64,000 nucleotides of DNA from Candidatus Bathyarchaeota archaeon (GCA_023488905.1 JAMDCQ010000020.1:1-64000); one strand, 5' to 3'. Positions 7,693 to 16,843 are shown, counted from the stretch's first letter. Translations and numbers: made by a program. The notes: generated from the letters alone by a model not told the origin.

Positions 7693-8612
7693 TTTTTTTG
7701 GTTGATGCTATCGGTAGAAGTCAAAACTTTTCTTCTTCAAAGTCAAAAGTCAAATTTGACTTTACTACCGTTCGCACCAGAGTCATCCCAATACTCAAGC
7801 GTGTGCAGGTCGGTGACTATCCTGCCAAGATCGGTCGCACGTATGGTTGGAGCAAACAGCACGTATCTTACTACCTAAACAAGCTGGAAAAAGCTGGATT
7901 GGTTTGTCGCAGGAAGCGGAGTAGTGCTGTGTTTATTGAGTTGACGCTTAGAGGTCAAAATTTTCTCGGGTCATGTGAGGGCATCCTCTTCGGGTCAGGC
8001 GTGTTCCGTTTGGAGAAGGTCCAGTATAGGTATCCGATTTTGGCTGAGGGTTTGCTTCCTGCAGATTTTCGCAGGATTGAGATGCAGAATTGGACTGCCT
8101 TGCTTGGGTTGGAGCAGGGTGTTAAGGTTAGGCATACTTCGAGGTCTTGGATTGTGCATGTGGAGACTCTTTATGGTCGTAGCCCGGGAGAGTTGTTTAC
8201 GCTTTCTAAGAATTTGGCTGACCGTGTTGCTAAGGGTTTGATGGTTAAGTATGGCTGCCGACTTGCTGATGGGGAAATCTGTAAGGGGCATGAAGTAGCA
8301 ATTGACGATCCAGTGGCTCAGTTACTCAGCAGATACTTCACGGTTAGCGTCCCAGGCAAGTGCCACATGGACCACAGTCCCGGAGAGTTGGAGGGTGAGA
8401 TTGATTTTGAGCAAAGAGACATGGCGGTTGAATATCTTCTCATGCCTGAACGGGTTAAGAAATTGGAAGGGCAACTTGCAGCCTTGAGTTGTGACTTGGA
8501 AAGAATTGGCGCTAATCTCGAGAAGTTGACTGTTGTTTTGGGGAAGCTCTGTGATGTCGAAGGAGAAACCAACGCTCACAAAGGTGCAGGAGGTAGCCAA
8601 TATGTCGCTTGA
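7689..8612 (+). CDS. winged-helix protein of an integrated element
   Basis: The 307-residue protein has a GTG start inside the stop of the preceding gene. Residues 25-80 form a winged helix (VRTRVIPILKRVQVGDYPAKIGRTYGWSKQHVSYYLNKLEKAGLV). A long middle region (about 95-240) has no motif I recognise, and the last 60 residues look like a coiled coil (VKKLEGQLAALSCDLERIGANLEKL). The layout, DNA-binding head and large unknown domain, suits a plasmid or virus replication or regulatory protein. That role is a guess from context. Confidence 0.6.
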   Translation: MIFLVDAIGRSQNFSSSKSKVKFDFTTVRTRVIPILKRVQVGDYPAKIGRTYGWSKQHVSYYLNKLEKAGLVCRRKRSSAVFIELTLRGQNFLGSCEGILFGSGVFRLEKVQYRYPILAEGLLPADFRRIEMQNWTALLGLEQGVKVRHTSRSWIVHVETLYGRSPGELFTLSKNLADRVAKGLMVKYGCRLADGEICKGHEVAIDDPVAQLLSRYFTVSVPGKCHMDHSPGELEGEIDFEQRDMAVEYLLMPERVKKLEGQLAALSCDLERIGANLEKLTVVLGKLCDVEGETNAHKGAGGSQYVA

Positions 8613-8681
8613 GCAGGGCGTTAAGTTAGCGCTAATGGCAGTGAAAACTTGTTCAAAGGCACTTTTAGCACTTAGTCTAAG

Positions 8682-8705
8682 GCATGGAAAAAGTCCATGC
8701 TTTTT
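8682..8705 (+). terminator. hairpin with T-run
   Basis: GCATGGA (8682-8688) and TCCATGC (8694-8700) form a 7-bp stem with a 5-base loop, followed directly by five T. It lies about 70 bases after the winged-helix gene and at the end of the convergent gene (stop at 8704). Confidence 0.6.
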
Positions 8706-9192
8706 AAAAGTCGCCTTGCAGTCCGGCTACTAGATTAGCCACGCTTTCTCTGATTGAGCTTGGAGTGCTTTGTCCCAGTGCACCCAGTTCCTTACCGAGT
8801 GTTCCCATGGTTTTTGCGAAATCAGCCAGGTCAAGTGCTATAGCTTTCATCTGCATAGCGAACTCTTCTGTGATCTCCCCTGCCTGCAAATCTGAGATAG
8901 CATCAGCTCTTGCTGCTTTGGCTTCGTCAATCTTTGATTTAAGTGCAGTCACATATTCGTCTACGATGGCAAGTTTTGCTTCTTGTGCTTCTGCGCGGTT
9001 AACTTTTGTTTCCAAGATGAAATTCTGAATGTCAGCTTTGTGTGTCTGTGTAATTTCACGAATCTCGCTTGCTAGATCTTTACCAAGTTGGCCTTGAGTG
9101 CTTTGCGCCTGAACGAGCGCCATTAGGGAACATGCGATTAGCATTGCTGCTATTGCTGAGATTGCGAATGTTTTCTTTAATGTTTTTTTCAT
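8704..9192 (-). CDS. secreted alpha-helical protein, unknown function
   Basis: The 162-residue protein has a clear signal peptide (basic KKTLKK, hydrophobic core to about residue 26, then VQAQS cleavage region). The mature part is almost all helix and charged (LGKDLASEIREITQTHKADIQNFILETKVNRAEAQEAKLAIVDEYVTALKSKIDEAKAAR), with heptad-like spacing. It should be exported as a coiled-coil protein. No family is recognised. It is the first of several exported-protein genes on the minus strand between 8.7 and 14.1 kb. Confidence 0.65.
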   Translation of the reverse strand: MKKTLKKTFAISAIAAMLIACSLMALVQAQSTQGQLGKDLASEIREITQTHKADIQNFILETKVNRAEAQEAKLAIVDEYVTALKSKIDEAKAARADAISDLQAGEITEEFAMQMKAIALDLADFAKTMGTLGKELGALGQSTPSSIRESVANLVAGLQGDF

Positions 9193-9426
9193 CCTTTTTG
9201 TCCTCCGTTGATTGTTGGATTTTCATTGTGAATGGACAATAAAAGGGTTTTTTCGTTCGATTTCGCTCTATAACCTTCAGAAAGGGTCATTTCGGTATTT
9301 TAACCTTCAGAACAGTTATAATTTTCCTTCGCAACTTTTTAGGCGGTGCACACCCAGCTAACGCACGGGAAACGCTTGCCTTGAATGAACAAATTCTCCA
9401 AACAGTCAATTAACGCTGCGTTTTCG

Positions 9427-9789
9427 TTAACTTCTGTCCACAATAAATGTGCAGGGAGCCTCAAAGGGGGGTTGGTTCATGATTACGCCTGTCGCTTTGT
9501 ATTCTCCAGGTGTGGCGTCTGTGGGTTTCCATTTTTCCGTGTAGGTCAGTGTCTCGTTGGGTTGTAGAATTAGTTGCTCTATGGTCATGGCGAACATTTT
9601 TCCGTTTGACCAGCGCCAGATTTCCTTCTCGCCTTTTGAGATTATGAAGTCGTATCGTTGAGCTGATGTGAAAATTAGCTCGACTGGGCTCCGACCTCCA
9701 TTCGTGATGGTAACGGATATTTCCACTTCTTCCTCTACCGAATATTGGCTTTTACTCGTTTGAGTCTTGACTGAAATTTGCGTCTTCAT
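9427..9789 (-). CDS. BsuPI-like (intracellular proteinase inhibitor) domain protein
   Basis: The 120-residue protein follows the BsuPI pattern: YSVEEEVEISVTITNGGRSPVELIFTSAQRYDFIISKGEKEIWRWSNGKMF, then LQPNETLTYTEKW and GEYKATGVI. This is a single Ig-like domain with the conserved S-Q-x-Y/F-D-F and W-S-x-x-x-x-F motifs. In Bacillus the domain inhibits a subtilisin inside the cell. There is no signal peptide. The gene lies 45 bases downstream of a secreted subtilase on the same strand, so it may protect the cell against that protease before export. Confidence 0.75.
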   Translation of the reverse strand: MKTQISVKTQTSKSQYSVEEEVEISVTITNGGRSPVELIFTSAQRYDFIISKGEKEIWRWSNGKMFAMTIEQLILQPNETLTYTEKWKPTDATPGEYKATGVIMNQPPFEAPCTFIVDRS

Positions 9790-9834
9790 TGTCAGAACTC
9801 TTCAGTCATGGAAAAAAGGGAGAGGGAACTATGC

Positions 9835-11553
9835 TTAACCAACTGTGAAATACGTTTTTCCTGTTGCGGGAGTGTAGCCTGCTAGAGAGGCTGTTGCCTC
9901 AACGTTGTATGTTCCAGTTGTTGCTTGAGGTCCCACCCTGTACTTGAACTGCGCTATACCATCTGTGTTTGTTGTGCCTGAGCCTGATGCCGCCCGACCG
10001 CTAGGATCGGTAACAGTAACGGTTACAGCTGCTCCAGCGAGTGGGCTGTCAGTAAGAGTGTCCTTAACGGTCACTGTAATATAGGCAAACGAATTCTTCG
10101 AGTATGTTGTCTTGTCAGTTGTGACGGTTACACTCATAGTCTTCTCAGTGTCGGGTATGTTGTCGACGGTTACCGTTATTGAGCTTTGAGCAGTTTTTGT
10201 ACCCTCAGTAGCAGTAACTGCTATAGTATGGGGTCCATCAGCTACCACTGTGGTATCCCATTGTGCCTCATAATAATCGCCGACTAACCCCATAGCATTC
10301 TGCGCTCCCCCATCGATGGCATATGTTACAGAAACTGACCCTGCCGCGTTTGTTAAGGATGCTCGGATCGGAACTGTGCCGCTAACAGTGGAGCCTGCAG
10401 TTGGGTTTGTTATGCTAACAGTTAAAGATGGTGCGCACTGTGCCACTGCTTTTGCTGCATCTATTCTGCCGTATCCGTAGCTTGTGTCAAATCCTGGCGA
10501 CCCCAGATCTACCGCGGTACCCTGCAGAATGCTTCTAACTTGAGCAGGAGTTAATGATGCCTTAGCTAACATTAGTGCGACGGTTCCAGATACATGTGGG
10601 CAAGCCATGGAAGTGCCGCTGTGAGTGCCATAACTGCTGCCGGGCAAAGTGGAAAAAATGGAAACGCCTGGCGCTGCAAGCTCAACAGCTGGCCCAGTGC
10701 TGGACCAACTAGCCCTAACATCGTTCTGATCTGTAGCGGCGACAGCTATGACTGAGTCATATTTTGCAGGATACCCAACAGTGTCGCCTGTCCCATCAGC
10801 AGTACCGCTGTTTCCTGCAGCAGCCACCAGAATAATGTTGTATGAATAATATGCCTTGTTGCATACATCTTGCAGCGCAGAACTCGACGAGGACGAGCCA
10901 AAGCTCATGCTGACAACCTGCATCTGGTTAGTAATGCACCATTCGATGCCTTTGACTATGTCACTTACAAATCCTGAACCTTGGCTGTTTAGCACTTTGA
11001 CAGCGTAAAGCGAAGCGCTTGGCGCAACCCCCACCACTCCAATATCATTATTTACTGCGGCAGCGATGCCTGCACAGTGAGTACCATGTCCATTGTCATC
11101 ATTGTAGGTTCTTGTGCCCCTGACGAATGTTGCTCCGCCTTTAACTGACAAATCTTCGTGTCCAGTGTCGATGCCTGTGTCCACTATGGCAACTTTTATT
11201 CCTGCACCACTGCTTGAAGGCCACGCCAAATCAGCGTCTATCCTGTCTACGCCCCAAGGAAGAGTTTGGGCAAGAGCGTATGCTTGGATATCGGATTCTA
11301 AATAAGCAATGGCGGGGTTGTTTTTCAATGCGTCTATGGCTTGGGTCGGGATTGAGGCAGCTATCGCTGGAACATAGTCGTAAATGTATTTTATTTCGCC
11401 TCCAGATGCGTGAACTATCGCTGTATTTGGAACGCCTTTGAATCCTATGATAACTGGTACTTTCTCTGAAGGTTGCGCTGCAACACTACTCACAGTTAGT
11501 ATGCTGGATGCGATTAAACAAAGAATCAGAACTGAGACTAACGCTCTTTTCAT
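9835..11553 (-). CDS. secreted subtilisin-like serine protease (S8) with Ig-like C-terminal domains
   Basis: The 572-residue protein has a signal peptide (to about residue 27), an I9-like propeptide (KVPVIIGFKGVP...YLESDIQAYA, 31-93) and an S8 catalytic domain. The catalytic triad is Asp125 (VDTGID), His156 (NGHGTHC) and Ser315 (GTSMACPH), with oxyanion Asn248 (AAGNSG). From about residue 378 two beta-sandwich domains follow (SVSITNPTAG...; MSVTVTTDKTTYSKNSF...), ending without an anchor. It should be an extracellular protease that matures by removal of the propeptide. The gene for a BsuPI-like inhibitor follows it. Confidence 0.92.
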   Translation of the reverse strand: MKRALVSVLILCLIASSILTVSSVAAQPSEKVPVIIGFKGVPNTAIVHASGGEIKYIYDYVPAIAASIPTQAIDALKNNPAIAYLESDIQAYALAQTLPWGVDRIDADLAWPSSSGAGIKVAIVDTGIDTGHEDLSVKGGATFVRGTRTYNDDNGHGTHCAGIAAAVNNDIGVVGVAPSASLYAVKVLNSQGSGFVSDIVKGIEWCITNQMQVVSMSFGSSSSSSALQDVCNKAYYSYNIILVAAAGNSGTADGTGDTVGYPAKYDSVIAVAATDQNDVRASWSSTGPAVELAAPGVSIFSTLPGSSYGTHSGTSMACPHVSGTVALMLAKASLTPAQVRSILQGTAVDLGSPGFDTSYGYGRIDAAKAVAQCAPSLTVSITNPTAGSTVSGTVPIRASLTNAAGSVSVTYAIDGGAQNAMGLVGDYYEAQWDTTVVADGPHTIAVTATEGTKTAQSSITVTVDNIPDTEKTMSVTVTTDKTTYSKNSFAYITVTVKDTLTDSPLAGAAVTVTVTDPSGRAASGSGTTNTDGIAQFKYRVGPQATTGTYNVEATASLAGYTPATGKTYFTVG

Positions 11554-11804
11554 GTTCGATACGCCTGAATATTGCTCTGTCGACCTAACGTATTAAGTTT
11601 GTTCTGAGATCGATTATCCTATTTGGTGTTGTACTTTTTGTGCTTGTCTTAGCGTATGCGTTGGTTTCTGAAGAAAAACCGCGAACATGTGGCTCGCTGC
11701 GGGTTGACTAAGCTTTCTTTGCCTCGTTATGGCTGTGCGAATTCGAATCCAACATCAGCTGCATCCGTTGCTCACTCTTCCTGTTAGTCTCTTTTGGTTT
11801 TCTA

Positions 11805-12248
11805 TCATTGTTTTTTGAAGGTTGGCAGCCTAAGGATGTGAACACTAACACCGACTGCGACAGCAACCATGATTAGTTGCATTGGCAAAACCAGAGGAGG
11901 CGGCAATAGACGGCTTAGAAAGAAAACAGTTGAGACCCCAATCGTAGCCCACAAAACTGTGAGAGCAGTAACCTTTGTTTTTATTGGGAGGCCTCTGCCT
12001 TCCTTGTAGTTTCTTATGTACTCCCCGAACCACTTGTTGTTCAGCAGCCAATTGTACATTCTTGTTGAGCTTTTGCAGAAACATGCTGCGGCAGCAAGTA
12101 GAAAAGGCGTGGTTGGCAGAAGCGGCAGCACCATACCGATGGTTCCCAAACCCACACAGATCAGACCTGCAACAAGCCATAGTGCTTTGGTGACTTTCCG
12201 TCCTTTCTTTTCGCAGCCTGCTGTTTCAGAAGTCTTTCCGTTGTCCAT
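11805..12248 (-). CDS. DUF454 (YbaN-type) membrane protein
   Basis: The 147-residue protein starts with ATG. After a polar N-terminus come two close hydrophobic helices with the DUF454 signature GLICVGLGTIGMVLPLLPTTPFLLAAAACFCKSS, then the conserved W-L-x-N-x-x-F-G-x-x-I-x-x-Y (YNWLLNNKWFGEYIRNYKEGRGLP), and then two more helices (about 95-135). It is an inner-membrane protein of unknown function, common in bacteria. In this archaeon it sits alone among exported-protein genes. It lies inside the region bounded by the tRNA-derived repeat, so transfer from bacteria is possible. Confidence 0.85.
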   Translation of the reverse strand: MDNGKTSETAGCEKKGRKVTKALWLVAGLICVGLGTIGMVLPLLPTTPFLLAAAACFCKSSTRMYNWLLNNKWFGEYIRNYKEGRGLPIKTKVTALTVLWATIGVSTVFFLSRLLPPPLVLPMQLIMVAVAVGVSVHILRLPTFKKQ

Positions 12249-12460
12249 AGCTTACATCTCTGCATAGTTTGCGCCTGTTTCACCTTAAAAACTATGTGCT
12301 GTCGCTACCTCTCTCCTGTTCGTGCATGTTGGGGCGAGATCTGAACCTTGTTTCGCGCATGCCTTGGCTGGAACTGGCTCGCGAGAACTTCTTTACAGTA
12401 GCTGCGTTCAGCTTTATCCACAGAAATAGTTAAAACTGTCCTCTGTGCTACGGAGTTAAC

Positions 12461-14098
12461 TCACAAGTGTAATCTCGTGGCTTTCCTCATATAGAAGCTG
12501 CAGTTGTTTGGAAACGTGTTAGAAGGAGGGGGTGGCGGCGGAGGCGGGATTGGCAGTTGTTGAACTTGCATCTTTCTTCTACGTCTCCATACCAGCACAG
12601 CTGCAATAATGGCAATCGCCGCTACCATGCCTGCTAGGGCAAAGACTATTTGCCACGAAAAGGGAAGCGCAGGATTAACGTTTGAACTCGCCCACCATTG
12701 ATCCACCGAGCTGGAATCCCAAAACGAAACATAATTTTGCAACTCCTGCGAGCTGAAGCCGTTTTGCCCCGCATTGGGCAGGGTCAAGGATTGACCTGAC
12801 TCAATTGTTACCGTGTTGCCGGACCGCCAATCAACAAAAACCACAGGCCCAGTGATAACATTGATTGTTGCCCCTGTGTTTGATACACTCACTATGTACT
12901 CTGTGCCCATCGGCACAAGATAGCCTTGACGTATAGCAACTGGCTCCGCGTAGTAGTGGGTATCTGTGTCTGTTGAGTGCCCCTTAAAGTGCGCCGTACC
13001 CTCCAACAAGTAGAGCAAGCCTTCGACAACTACTCCCTTGAAACCATGCATAGCGCCTCCCAAGCCCATCAAGAACCAACTCAGCGGACCCAACCCCTCA
13101 TCAATGAGCCCCTCCTCGTATGGCCCACTGTAGCCTTCGTTTGGGAGAGGAGGAACAGCTGCTTCCAACGTCAACGTCCCGTCAGCTTTGGTTTCCTGCT
13201 GAATGCCTACGAACTGCAGCTTCGAATCAGCCCCCAGATCCACGTAGCAGTCTCCGCTTGGATAACGAAACTCCACCACAGAATCGCCCGTGGTTCTGAC
13301 TATGCTTCCAGAGGATATTTCTCGGTCAGAGGCGAGTGGCGTGTATTGTCCCGTGTTTGGATCCATGATTGCCGCTGAACCACGCAGCAGACCAACCGTT
13401 CCCAACGCGTAGGTTTCCGTTGGAGAAGGCGTGGGTGAAGGGTTAACTGTTCGAGTGACTGATATGGAGGTGCTCCCCGAGATGCTCGCTGGACCTCCGC
13501 TTGAAGATATAGGCGTGGTTACTGTGTAGCCGTCCTGCAATTTCACTTGGTATGTTCCCGAGGTTGTTTGCGTGATTGAACTTATTGGGACGCTGATTGG
13601 CGTCGTTACAGTTTGCCCTGCCACCGTCGTTGTGATGGTCCCCGAGAGGGTGGAAGGCGCATTCGTCGCCGTTACAGTGACTTTTAGGGTGGCTATCATA
13701 TCTGAGCCAACGGTCCCAGAAACTGAATCCGTTTCCGCAATGTTCACCTGGGGAGCAGATATCGTTCCAAAACCCCCTCCTGTATTCATGCTTCCAGACA
13801 TGGAAACTGCGTAGTTGCCGTTGCCTGAGCCTGACACCTGTTGACCCGTAACGGTCAAGTGCAAAACGTTGCTTCCGGACATGGAGACCGTTATGGAGGC
13901 CCCGCTTTCATTTACGATGGAGGTGGCGCTAAACTGCATCGTTATATCCCAATAACCTGACTGAGCAAACACGAAGCCAACTGGAAAAACGGTGAGGACA
14001 AGCAGAGTTATGATGATAAACACTGCTGATGAAAACCTTGTTTTCTTTTGAGATGACAGGGAAAGGATGCTGTTGCCTCCTCGGGTTCTTTTCGGCAC
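12461..14098 (-). CDS. exported FecR-domain protein with C-terminal membrane anchor
   Basis: The 545-residue protein has an N-terminal signal/anchor (about 24-45) after a basic head. A Thr/Ser-rich beta domain follows. A FecR-like domain begins at about residue 228 (ALGTVGLLRGSAAIMDPNTGQY...ISSGSIVRTTGDSVVEFRYPSG). Further beta sequence (VPMGTEYIVSVSNTGATINVITGPVVF) follows, then a transmembrane helix at about 487-507 before RRRRK and a Pro-rich tail. The FecR fold is a beta domain used for sensing or binding outside the cell; no sigma-factor partner is visible here. It probably faces the exterior with a short cytoplasmic tail. Its role is unknown. Confidence 0.75.
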   Translation of the reverse strand: MPKRTRGGNSILSLSSQKKTRFSSAVFIIITLLVLTVFPVGFVFAQSGYWDITMQFSATSIVNESGASITVSMSGSNVLHLTVTGQQVSGSGNGNYAVSMSGSMNTGGGFGTISAPQVNIAETDSVSGTVGSDMIATLKVTVTATNAPSTLSGTITTTVAGQTVTTPISVPISSITQTTSGTYQVKLQDGYTVTTPISSSGGPASISGSTSISVTRTVNPSPTPSPTETYALGTVGLLRGSAAIMDPNTGQYTPLASDREISSGSIVRTTGDSVVEFRYPSGDCYVDLGADSKLQFVGIQQETKADGTLTLEAAVPPLPNEGYSGPYEEGLIDEGLGPLSWFLMGLGGAMHGFKGVVVEGLLYLLEGTAHFKGHSTDTDTHYYAEPVAIRQGYLVPMGTEYIVSVSNTGATINVITGPVVFVDWRSGNTVTIESGQSLTLPNAGQNGFSSQELQNYVSFWDSSSVDQWWASSNVNPALPFSWQIVFALAGMVAAIAIIAAVLVWRRRRKMQVQQLPIPPPPPPPPSNTFPNNCSFYMRKATRLHL

Positions 14099-14547
14099 GG
14101 AATTTCCTCCTTAACAAGTAAACCTTTCTCGTTTACGTATTAAAAACTTTGCAATCTAGCGCGGCAGAGACGCATTTATCCTACTCAATTATTGCAAAAA
14201 TCTGACGCCTACGGCACGTTAATTTTCTCAAAAAAGAAAAAGGAAGGGAAAAAAGCGGTATAAATGTGCGCAGAGGTGGTGGGCACGCTGGGATTCACGC
14301 GCATCTGCGCCACCAAGTTAGAAAACTTCTAAAAAAGGAGAAAGTAGCTGCGTAGAAATAAGCGTGGCGATAAATTCTCTTAACATCACCAATGAGTCTA
14401 TGTTCAAATCAACCGTTTGTTAAAATTGGGGCGGGTTCGTTTGATACAGACAGACTTCCTTAGCCCGGTTAAGGGCAGAAATTGCGCAGATGTACAGAAG
14501 CTTCATAGCTACGTTGATATTCAAGTTATAACTATACATCCGAAAAA
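14099..14547. other. intergenic region with TATA-linked hairpins upstream of pdxS
   Basis: No gene is seen. A TATA-like GGTATAAATG lies at about 14257-14266. Directly after it GCGCAGA (14268-14274) can pair with TCTGCGC (14304-14310), while GGTGG (14275-14279) can pair with the overlapping CCACC (14310-14314), so two helices share bases. TTAGAA/TTCTAA forms a small hairpin at about 14318-14332. A second TATA-like TTATAACTA lies about 20 bases before the pdxS ATG. Confidence 0.4.
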
Positions 14548-15468
14548 ATGGTGACTAGGTTGAGCGAGATAAGTAATGTTATTCAAAAGAAGGGAACTGA
14601 CAGGCTAAAGCGTGGATTCGCAAAAATGTGCAAAGGTGGCGTTGTAATGGATGTCACTAATGCAGAACAAGCTAAAATCGCAGAAGCTGCAGGCGCAGTC
14701 TCCGTTATGGCGCTGGAAGCTGTTCCAGCTGATATAAGAGCTCGAGGCGGGGTCGCTAGAATGGCTGACCCAAAGAAAGTGAGAGAAATAATAGCTGCCG
14801 TCACCATTCCCGTAATGGCCAAATGCAGAATAGGTCATATCGCAGAAGCTCAGGTACTCCAAGCTCTGGGTGCAGATATGGTTGATGAAAGCGAAGTGTT
14901 AACTCCTGCTGACGAAGAGGACCATATCGCAAAAACAGGATTTACTGTTCCGTTTGTGTGTGGTGCAAGAAACTTGGGGGAAGCGCTTAGGAGGATAAAC
15001 GAAGGCGCTGCTATGATAAGAACAAAAGGTGAACCAGGAACAGGGAACGTGGTTGAAGCAGTGAGGCATCTCAAAGTTATGAATAAGGAGATAACTTCGC
15101 TCAAACAAATGGATGATTTGCAGTTAAAGGCAAAAGCGGAAGAATACCGTGTACCTATTGAACTTGTAAAAGAAACAAAACGACTGCAAAGATTACCCGT
15201 CGTTAACTTTGCCGCCGGAGGAATAGCAACCCCTGCAGACGCAGCCTTAATGATGCAGCTAGGAACCGACGGATTGTTTGTAGGTTCAGGAGTGTTCAAA
15301 TCTAAAAATCCAGAGGCTTACGCAAAAGCTATTGTAGAAGCAGCTATGCATTATGATGATCCCAAAATTATAGCTAACATATCTGAAGGCCTTGGAGAGC
15401 CCATGGCTGGCATTGATACCTCAAAGATGGAAGAGAGCCAGAAGATGCAGACTAGGGGAACTAATTGA
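14548..15468 (+). CDS. pdxS: pyridoxal 5'-phosphate synthase, PdxS (PDX1) subunit
   Basis: The 306-residue protein is the synthase half of the DXP-independent vitamin B6 pathway. It joins ribose-5-phosphate, glyceraldehyde-3-phosphate and ammonia into pyridoxal phosphate. Diagnostic motifs are [17 protein letters not shown] with Asp35, [11 protein letters not shown] with Lys92 (first Schiff-base lysine) and [12 protein letters not shown] with Lys160 (second lysine). Length and motifs are typical. It overlaps pdxT by four bases (TTGA), as expected for the PdxS12-PdxT12 complex. A TATA-like element close to the ATG suggests a very short leader or a slightly later start. It is a housekeeping gene lying between the two tRNA-derived repeats. 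Confidence 0.97.
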   Translation: MVTRLSEISNVIQKKGTDRLKRGFAKMCKGGVVMDVTNAEQAKIAEAAGAVSVMALEAVPADIRARGGVARMADPKKVREIIAAVTIPVMAKCRIGHIAEAQVLQALGADMVDESEVLTPADEEDHIAKTGFTVPFVCGARNLGEALRRINEGAAMIRTKGEPGTGNVVEAVRHLKVMNKEITSLKQMDDLQLKAKAEEYRVPIELVKETKRLQRLPVVNFAAGGIATPADAALMMQLGTDGLFVGSGVFKSKNPEAYAKAIVEAAMHYDDPKIIANISEGLGEPMAGIDTSKMEESQKMQTRGTN

Positions 15469-16064
15469 AAGTAGGCGTCATAGCAGTACAAGGTGCAGTA
15501 TCTGAACACATTGATGCCCTGACGCAGGCGATGAAGAGTGAAGGGATCAAAGGAAAAGCTGTTCCAGTACGAGTACTTGAAGACCTCAGTGATATTGATG
15601 GGCTTGTTATTCCTGGTGGCGAATCAACGACAATAGGTCGCCTTACACTGTCTTCAGGGCTACACGGACGCATAGTCGAGCTTGCACAAGGAGGACTTCC
15701 GATTCTTGGAACATGTGCTGGCACTATTCTGTTAGCCTCCGAGGGAGACCGACAAGTCAAGGATACTGACACAAAACTCCTTGGCTTACTAGACATGCAG
15801 GTAAACCGAAACTCTTACGGTAGACAAGTGGACTCATTTGAGGCAGGCTTACAAATAGCTGAGTTGGGAAGAGCACCATTTAAGGGAGTGTTCATTCGTG
15901 CTCCAACAATTGAAAAAGTTTGGGGCAAGACTGAAGTCTGGGCTAAATACCAAAACAAAATCGTTGGCGCAAAGAAAGGCAATATTTTGGCTCTAACTTT
16001 CCATCCAGAAATAACCGAAGATCTCAGGATTCACCAGTTTTTTTTGAAACAAATAGAGTCATAA
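15465..16064 (+). CDS. pdxT: pyridoxal 5'-phosphate synthase glutaminase, PdxT (PDX2)
   Basis: The 199-residue class I glutamine amidotransferase releases ammonia from glutamine and channels it to PdxS. The catalytic triad is visible: Cys84 in LGTCAG, His181 and Glu183 in TFHPEI. The GGESTT motif (51-56) is the substrate and oxyanion region typical of PdxT. It starts with TTG overlapping the pdxS stop, so the two subunits are made together. No gene follows in the operon; the next 50 bases are A/T-rich and run into a MITE-like element. Confidence 0.97.
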   Translation: MKVGVIAVQGAVSEHIDALTQAMKSEGIKGKAVPVRVLEDLSDIDGLVIPGGESTTIGRLTLSSGLHGRIVELAQGGLPILGTCAGTILLASEGDRQVKDTDTKLLGLLDMQVNRNSYGRQVDSFEAGLQIAELGRAPFKGVFIRAPTIEKVWGKTEVWAKYQNKIVGAKKGNILALTFHPEITEDLRIHQFFLKQIES

Positions 16065-16112
16065 GATACTTTTGACGATAGCACTTGATCTTCATAGATG
16101 AGTATTAATAAT

Positions 16113-16261
16113 AAAAAAAGGTGTGTATTTAGCTCTAACAGTTTTTTCTACAAATTCACTTTAAAATCCATTGGAAGGTATCAATTTGAGCGACATTAAA
16201 ATTAGCCATTTGACATGAATTCATCAGCGTATAGGCAAGAGCTAAATACACACAAAAAAAG
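16113..16261. mobile_element. MITE-like element with 16-bp inverted repeats and 8-bp target duplication
   Basis: GTGTGTATTTAGCTCT (16121-16136) is the exact inverse of 16238-16253, giving a 133-bp element with no coding capacity. The same 8 bases, AAAAAAAG, flank it on both sides (16113-16120 and 16254-16261), as a target-site duplication would. Chance A-runs could explain part of the flank match. Confidence 0.55.
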
Positions 16262-16270
16262 GGAGAGAAG

Positions 16271-16338
16271 CTGCTTAGGAGAAGCAGAATTGGCGATGTC
16301 GCCAACGGATATGGGTTCAATTCCCATCCCCAGCTCCA
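16271..16338 (+). other. tRNA-like 3' fragment (T arm, acceptor 3' strand, CCA)
   Basis: ATGGG-TTCAATT-CCCAT (16311-16327) is a perfect T arm, followed by CCCCAGC, T and CCA (16328-16338). Upstream come a TTGGCGA/TCGCCAA hairpin (16290-16305), like a long variable arm, and a CTGCTT/AAGCAG hairpin (16271-16287), whose loop reads AGGAG. No matching 5' acceptor strand (GCTGGGG) or D arm precedes it. It may be a remnant of an integration site or a decayed class II tRNA; the 3' end also resembles that of tmRNA. Confidence 0.45.
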
Positions 16339-16441
16339 AAAACTGAACTTTGCATGCAAGCCCAGTAAGTTATTGCTGACTATTTTCGGAAGCAAAAGAA
16401 GAAATGAGAAAAATTAAATGATTCATTGCTTATTTCTAGCC

Positions 16442-16633
16442 ATGGAAAACGTCAGTTATATTGAATGGGTGCCTGCTGGAGCATTGATTAAGTGTCTATT
16501 TGTTGGATTTTCTGCCTATATTGTGATTTTTTCTTTAGCAATTTTTCTATTTGTTGAATTATCTGCTGAGACTGTTTATGGGCTTGTTTTGGGGTGGGGA
16601 ATTTTGGTTTTTCTTTTGTTCCTAGTGTGCTAA
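16442..16633 (+). CDS. small hydrophobic membrane protein (doubtful)
   Basis: The ORF gives about 63 residues from the ATG at 16442, with two hydrophobic segments (IKCLFVGFSAYIVIFSLAIFLFVEL and VYGLVLGWGILVFLLFLVC). No Shine-Dalgarno site is clear and there is no family match. A low-complexity T-rich stretch could produce this by chance. It lies just after the tRNA-like fragment. Confidence 0.3.
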   Translation: MENVSYIEWVPAGALIKCLFVGFSAYIVIFSLAIFLFVELSAETVYGLVLGWGILVFLLFLVC

Positions 16634-16843
16634 CCAATTTATGGGACAAAAGCAGCGCCCTCTGCGAGTATGTTAAGTAAACAGTTTAAACTTTGTCTTG
16701 ACGTAAAATGTTGTAGATCATGGGCTGCAAGTTTGACTACTCAAAAGCCTAAAGAAAAGCGTCATTTCCGTTATAAGAGTGAAAGTTGTGTGCAAAAAAC
16801 CAAGATGTTTAAATAAGGTGGCACATGACAAACTTTCTCGGAA

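Noticed and set aside
8554-8733. 59-codon plus-strand ORF overlapping the end of the winged-helix gene
   Set aside because: It runs through the hairpin terminator at 8682-8705 and into the convergent gene; there is no family and no good Shine-Dalgarno site.
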